Source of the DNA: Linanthus parryae
Lineage: Eukaryota; Streptophyta; Magnoliopsida; Ericales; Polemoniaceae
DNA: 64,000 nucleotides
NCBI GenBank assembly: GCA_023055425.1
Contig: JALGPY010000004.1
Coordinates: 112,199,504 to 112,263,503 of the forward strand
Direction: 5' to 3'
A program made the translations under genes and the position numbers. The notes below the pieces were generated by a model. The model was not told the origin of the DNA and did not search any database. It saw nothing but the letters and a program-made list of their open reading frames with translations. Below are positions 59,381-64,000 of the stretch, piece after piece; position 1 is the first letter of the stretch, and every line of letters starts with the position of its first letter.

Positions 59381-62300
59381 TCAGGAGGAAGTAGGGCAAT
59401 TCAAAGCAGCTTTAATTTGCTGGACAGTGGTGCCAATAAGGTTATTGACAGTTGTAACAGACTCTTGGCTCATCTTAGCTGCTGTTGGTAAACTGCTCAC
59501 TAATATTTGAAACACCACTGTAATTAGGGAACCACCACCACCACTTACTCCTCCGCCGCTTGTCGATGCTCCGTCACCTCCGCCGCCGCCATCGCCGCCC
59601 GTGGTGCCGTCTGGTAAGATGGTGAAACCGGAAGGCAAGAGGGGTATGTACGAAGGATCCTCGCCGCTCATTGCTATGTTGACGGCCGGAAGATCAACCG
59701 GGGTGTAGACAATGAGCGATCCTGATGAGTCGATGCAGCTCTCTTGGAGAATTAGCATGTTGTTTTGCCCGTTGTTCATTGCCTGATCATCATAAGAAAA
59801 AACAACATCCAGAATTGATTCATTCATATTGGTGAATATTAACAACAGCTCTTCAAAGGAGAGAAACCCTAAAGTGAAAGTAAATAAATCTTGATTACCC
59901 GTAGAACAGAAATACAGTTTCCTGGATGAGACCCGTTTGCAATGTGAGCAACTTCCTGGACTCCATTCCCATTAAACAGAACATCCCACTAAAAGAGAAT
60001 GCAAACAGAGAGAAGATTAGAAAGTACTAATTCTAATAAAGATCAGTACCAAAGGAATTGTCCTTTACAATATGTTTGGATTACATGATTTGGTGAGAAA
60101 GGAAAAGAATTGACGGGAGAAGCTTATCTCATTGGCGTTTGGATTACTTTTCAGGTAAGAATTCGTGAGTCTGAAAAGAAAATCTCGCATAATCCAATTT
60201 TTCTTTCTCACAAAAAGTGATGAGATTTAGTGAGAAAAGAATTTAGAAGAGAGTCAAAATTTTCGTTGTGGCCTAATTACCCATCAAAAAAACTTAAGTT
60301 ATCATATTGTTAGTAAATGTTAGAATGTTTTCTTTTCCTCTCCATCAATATGTTAAACCAAACATGTGAGGTAAGAAAGTATAATAAGAAAGTAATCTTT
60401 CTTATCATTTCTCAGTTAAATAGTATATGAGAAAACTTATCCGTTTCTTATCCTTTCTTTTGTCACATGATTCCCAAACATAGTCATGTGAGAAAATCAT
60501 TTTTAAACGATTATTAAGAAAGTGAATGATTTTAACCCCTTATCCGTTTTCATCAAACACGGGTTTTATTAACCAAATTAGTACGAGAATAACTCAAGAA
60601 GTTGAAAGAAAATCCTTAAAGAAATAAAAAAACAGGTACCTGTGGCCTAGTTCTTTCGTCCTTGAAGAAGTTAAAAACATTTTGGGGAGAGACCGGAAGC
60701 CAAATGGTAGCAGCGGCACTAAGAACTACACCACTTGGTTGCCCAGGATCAGTACTCTTCTGAAGACTTGCCCGTACTTCAATTTCACTTGAACCAGAGA
60801 GTGCATTCCATTGATGACCATTGGAAGGGTTTATGCAAGCACAGAAAAGTTTCACCATCCTCTGGCTAAGTTTCATCATGCTCCTCTTGCCATCAGGTGA
60901 TGGAATCACTGCAAAGAAGATAATAAAATCTTATGAGCATTTGTTCAAAGTTGCAGTTCACGAAGAAACGAATCAATATAGGCTAAATACAGACCACCTC
61001 CAAGGTCACGAGTTGAATTTCCAGTCACCATGAGGCAAGCAAATCTCTCACACATCCTTTGAAGTGTGCCAAGCCAGCGATCAGCTCCAAATGCCAACCC
61101 ACGGCGAGCAAAATCTTGAAAAAGCTTGTGGGTTTCTGTTTTTACTTCTATTTCCACATGTTCCACCCAGGTGACCTAATGGGAAACAATTATACAAACA
61201 ATCTAGTTGGAACATGAAAATTATCAAGGACAATGCAGACGAATATTTTTTTTTTTTGTTTGTTATCTACAAACATGTGAAATCTAGCCATCTAGGAATC
61301 ATTCTTGAAAATGAGTATCATCAACCAAGAATAAAGATTGCTATTTATAGAGGGAAATATCATTTACATACGGGTTACATGGATAAGGTTTACACTTAAC
61401 ACATTAATTTCTGATGCCTTAACATCACCAGAGTCCAAATGGCATTAACACTTTGGCTTTAATCAGAAACCACTTAATACAGAAATATTCTAGATACCTT
61501 GGAGTAGCCATTAGGCATGTCTTCAATCAAACAACCAGAAGGCAGCTTGTGGAAAGGGCCTTGCAACGCCGATTGGCTCCCTTGTGAGGGATCATATGAG
61601 ACATTAACAACTGCCCATGAACCTTGCTCTATCTGTTGACATAATCGAAGAAGACAGAATTGCCTAGTTGGTACCAAAGGTGAAAGCACCTGATGCTCTT
61701 CAAATATCTGCATGACACATTGCACTCCATTGAGTGATGAAACATTCATATTCAGATAGAAAAACCTCTCAATCGAGTTCATCTATCTACTACGTATCCA
61801 CAAAACTATTACCAGCTGAAGGGCACCACTTTGGCTACCAAACATCCCAGATGATATCACTTCAAGGGTTTGCGCCTTTGAAACTATGGTTGGAAATAAC
61901 TCCACCCACTTGCTCTGCAAATTAAAGTAAAGTAAGTCCTAAAAGAACATTAAAAATAACACCAGAGGACATTATTATCCTACTTATATGAGGAACATAA
62001 AAACACACAGCATGTCTAGTTTCCGTTTCTTTTTAAGGTTAAAAGCAGCAATAAAGACCCTTTACTTACAGCACATGGTAATTAGTAACCATGACAGCTT
62101 AATATGGCAATCAGAAAATAAGACATGATATAGCAGATGTTACACATTTCAAATGAAACCTGTTGTAATGAGAACTAATGAAGAGAAAGGGATGTTGCAG
62201 AATTATCATTCATTTCAAGTATAGTATTAGTGGAGTAGAGGAAATGCAGGAGAAAAAACTAACCGAGTCCATTAAGATATCAACTAATGCTGCACCATTC

Positions 62301-63664
62301 ATAATGACAACTCCAGAATCCCTTGATGCTTCAATTTGGACACCATTAAGGTTCTTGGCATCACGAGTGCTTGCCCTTCTTGGGAAAAGCCCCTCATATG
62401 ATTCGAGATTAAGAACATGTTTTCCATCATCTTGAGACTTGATCCACAGTGGTTCATTGCTCTGCACAAGCCTCAAAAACTCTTCCATGGCATTGCCAGC
62501 AAAATCAGCCATTAGTGACTTATCCATGTCCGTAATGTTGCTAACCATTCCATGAAGATGAGGGGGGTTTGGAGCAGTTGATGAGCTACAACCAGGAAGA
62601 ATGTCAAGATCAAGGTCAAGTGAAGGGCCACCCAACATCCCACCCTGAGCCCTGTAACTTGCCATTGACAAATCCAATGAAGATAAATGAATGGGTTGTA
62701 CTTGTGGAAGCTGTGAGATTGGTCGTCCGATGTACTTGGCTGCAATGGTGGCAACTCTATCAAGCTGCATTAACAGTAACACAAGTAAACCCCCCAAAAA
62801 AAACCCATTAAACGAATACATTCATAACAGATAAACAAATAAGCCACTAATGTTCGGGTTTGAACTGTTTTAAAATGAGGGTTTTGAAATTGACCTCTTC
62901 CTTCAACTGGGCATTCTCCATTCTGAGTTTTTGCTCATCGAAATATGCATCCTCTCCAACAGGAGAGATTCCACAACTAGGGCATATCACTCTCTTTAGG
63001 GCTTCTCTGATAGCAATGTTCTCACAACGGAATTGATCGTTTTGCTCACGCAGTACAGAGTTATCTGCTCGTTCAAGTTGAGCCTAATTTACGAAACAAT
63101 TTGAAAACAAATCTTATCAGAAAATGAGTGATTACTAACAACAATGACCAAACACAGGGTGCATTTGCTCATCAATGTGTTGGGAACTTTGCATGTGTGT
63201 GTGTGTGGCATAGAGATGGTGAGATAGATACCTTCATCTGGGTTCTTCTGTTCTGGAACCAGAACTTGATCTGTCTAGGAGCCAAACCCAACTCTCTACT
63301 CAACTGCAACCTCTGCTTCTCATCTGGATGGGGAAAGTCTTTGAACATCCTTCACATTTCCACAAACAATCAATTAATGAATCCACATATAATCTATTAA
63401 ACACCATTAAAGCAATTAAACTATCACAATCACTTGAAAGGCCAAAAACACAAGGGACCCAAGTTTTATGCACACAAGCTGTTTGAAGAAATGCCCAAGA
63501 GAGAAAAAAATTAAAAAAAAAAAAAAGGGGGCTTACGATTCAAGCTTCTGAATCTGGTAAGCGGTGTGACGATGGTACTTCTTCTTCTTGCGGTTAGCTT
63601 CCGACCCATCATCGCCGGACCCACCTCCGCCGCCGCCGGAGCTCCCGATGCCGTAGTCCATCAT
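59381..63664 (-). CDS. HDG11: HD-ZIP class IV homeodomain-START transcription factor, HDG11/HDG12 type
   Basis: Ten exons on the minus strand: 63664-63537, 63349-63232, 63083-62895, 62764-62264, 61914-61813, 61707-61498, 61175-60995, 60908-60640, 59988-59899 and 59782-59381 (TGA). The total is 2,190 nt, 729 aa, phases consistent; Arabidopsis HDG11 is of similar length. After a Gly-rich leader, the homeodomain (~25-84) reads [18 protein letters not shown]...[19 protein letters not shown]. The zipper-loop-zipper follows, with the CPSCG cysteine pair in its loop. A START domain begins near residue 235 ([20 protein letters not shown]) and includes [12 protein letters not shown] and [17 protein letters not shown]. 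The C-terminal region holds [20 protein letters not shown] and [13 protein letters not shown]. Family members act in epidermal cell fate, trichomes and stress tolerance. Two in-frame ATGs open the frame; the upstream one is used. Confidence 0.95.
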
Positions 63665-63680
63665 CACGTTGTAATAAGGT

Positions 63681-63941
63681 TCAGCAACAATGCGGGTAGA
63701 AATCAACAAATCTCCAGTGAAGCAAGCAACCCATAATCCTCAAATCAAAAACCCATTGTTCTACACAGCACTGTAGTAGTACTAGTAGTAGTAGTAGGAG
63801 TAGTGGGTTTTAGCAGTAGAAGGAGGCAGAATCAAAAAGAGGGATTTGGGGGGGGGGGGGGGGGGGGGGGGTTGAATATTAAAACAGGTAACGGATCTTC
63901 TTCTGAAGAAATACCCAATTCGAAATGGGTGTTGTTTCCAT
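63681..63941 (-). promoter_or_regulatory. Three upstream ORFs before the HDG11-like start
   Basis: On the minus strand, ATG 63941 opens a 20-codon ORF ending TAA at 63879. ATG 63756 opens a three-codon ORF (TGA at 63745), and ATG 63734 opens a 17-codon ORF ending TGA at 63681, just 16 nt before the main start. If this stretch is transcribed 5' UTR, these uORFs would tend to reduce main-frame translation. HD-ZIP IV genes often have a 5' UTR intron, so part may be spliced out. No transcription start is visible. Confidence 0.45.
63848..63871. repeat. Poly-G run (poly-C on the gene strand)
   Basis: About 24 consecutive G on the plus strand (with GGG nearby), within the presumed 5' UTR or leader intron of the HDG11-like gene. 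As C-rich sequence on the sense strand it could act as a pyrimidine tract. The exact length is prone to sequencing error. Confidence 0.85.
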
Positions 63942-64000
63942 CGTTGTAACGGCTGATTGCGTCGGAAATGTCGGATTGAATGGAGAGGAGAGAGTAAAAG

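Overview
The window is nuclear DNA from a flowering plant, most likely a eudicot. The genes are split by canonical GT..AG introns, introns and spacers are AT-rich and crowded with plant-type MITEs, LINE remnants and SSRs, and all four well-recognised genes are standard land-plant families. Exons were built by hand; splice phases close and each complete coding sequence is a multiple of three. The species cannot be named from the sequence.

Layout. (1) 1-11,723 (+): C-terminal part of a plant-specific DYRK-type protein kinase gene (6 exons in view, 5' end outside). (2) 14,109-26,650 (+): complete NRDE2 homologue (10 exons, 1,165 aa). (3) 28,417-29,527 (+): tentative small gene, unrecognised. (4) 29,725-32,699 (-): complete R2R3-MYB of the MYB52/MYB54 type (3 exons, 257 aa). 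(5) 32,700-42,928: about 10 kb without a convincing gene, filled with MITEs, a LINE RNase H fragment, an LTR-like block and a 1.83-kb TIR element with perfect 10-bp target duplications. (6) 42,929-55,068 (-): complete D-cysteine desulfhydrase 2-like gene (10 exons, 445 aa) spread over 12 kb because its introns hold many insertions, including a plastid 16S rDNA fragment. (7) 55,069-59,380: spacer with a tandem duplication, a hAT MITE and a decayed LINE. (8) 59,381-63,664 (-): complete HD-ZIP class IV gene of the HDG11/HDG12 type (10 exons, 729 aa) with upstream ORFs.

The genes do not form an operon or known pathway. What ties them together is ancestry: as far as I recall, Arabidopsis has HDG11, MYB54 and DYRK-like kinases close together on lower chromosome 1, HDG12 and MYB52 on upper chromosome 1, and NRDE2 beside a DYRK-like kinase on chromosome 3. 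The window therefore looks like a less fractionated version of that ancestral block.

I found no CRISPR array, virus, toxin system or clearly novel multi-gene system. The most unusual items are structural: a duplicated and splice-dead copy of the NRDE2 exon-1 end, a tandem NAGNAG acceptor in NRDE2, a chain of uORFs before the HDG11-like start, the plastid rDNA insertion, a very short SINE with a 15-bp target duplication, and repeated insertion of one Stowaway-like MITE family.
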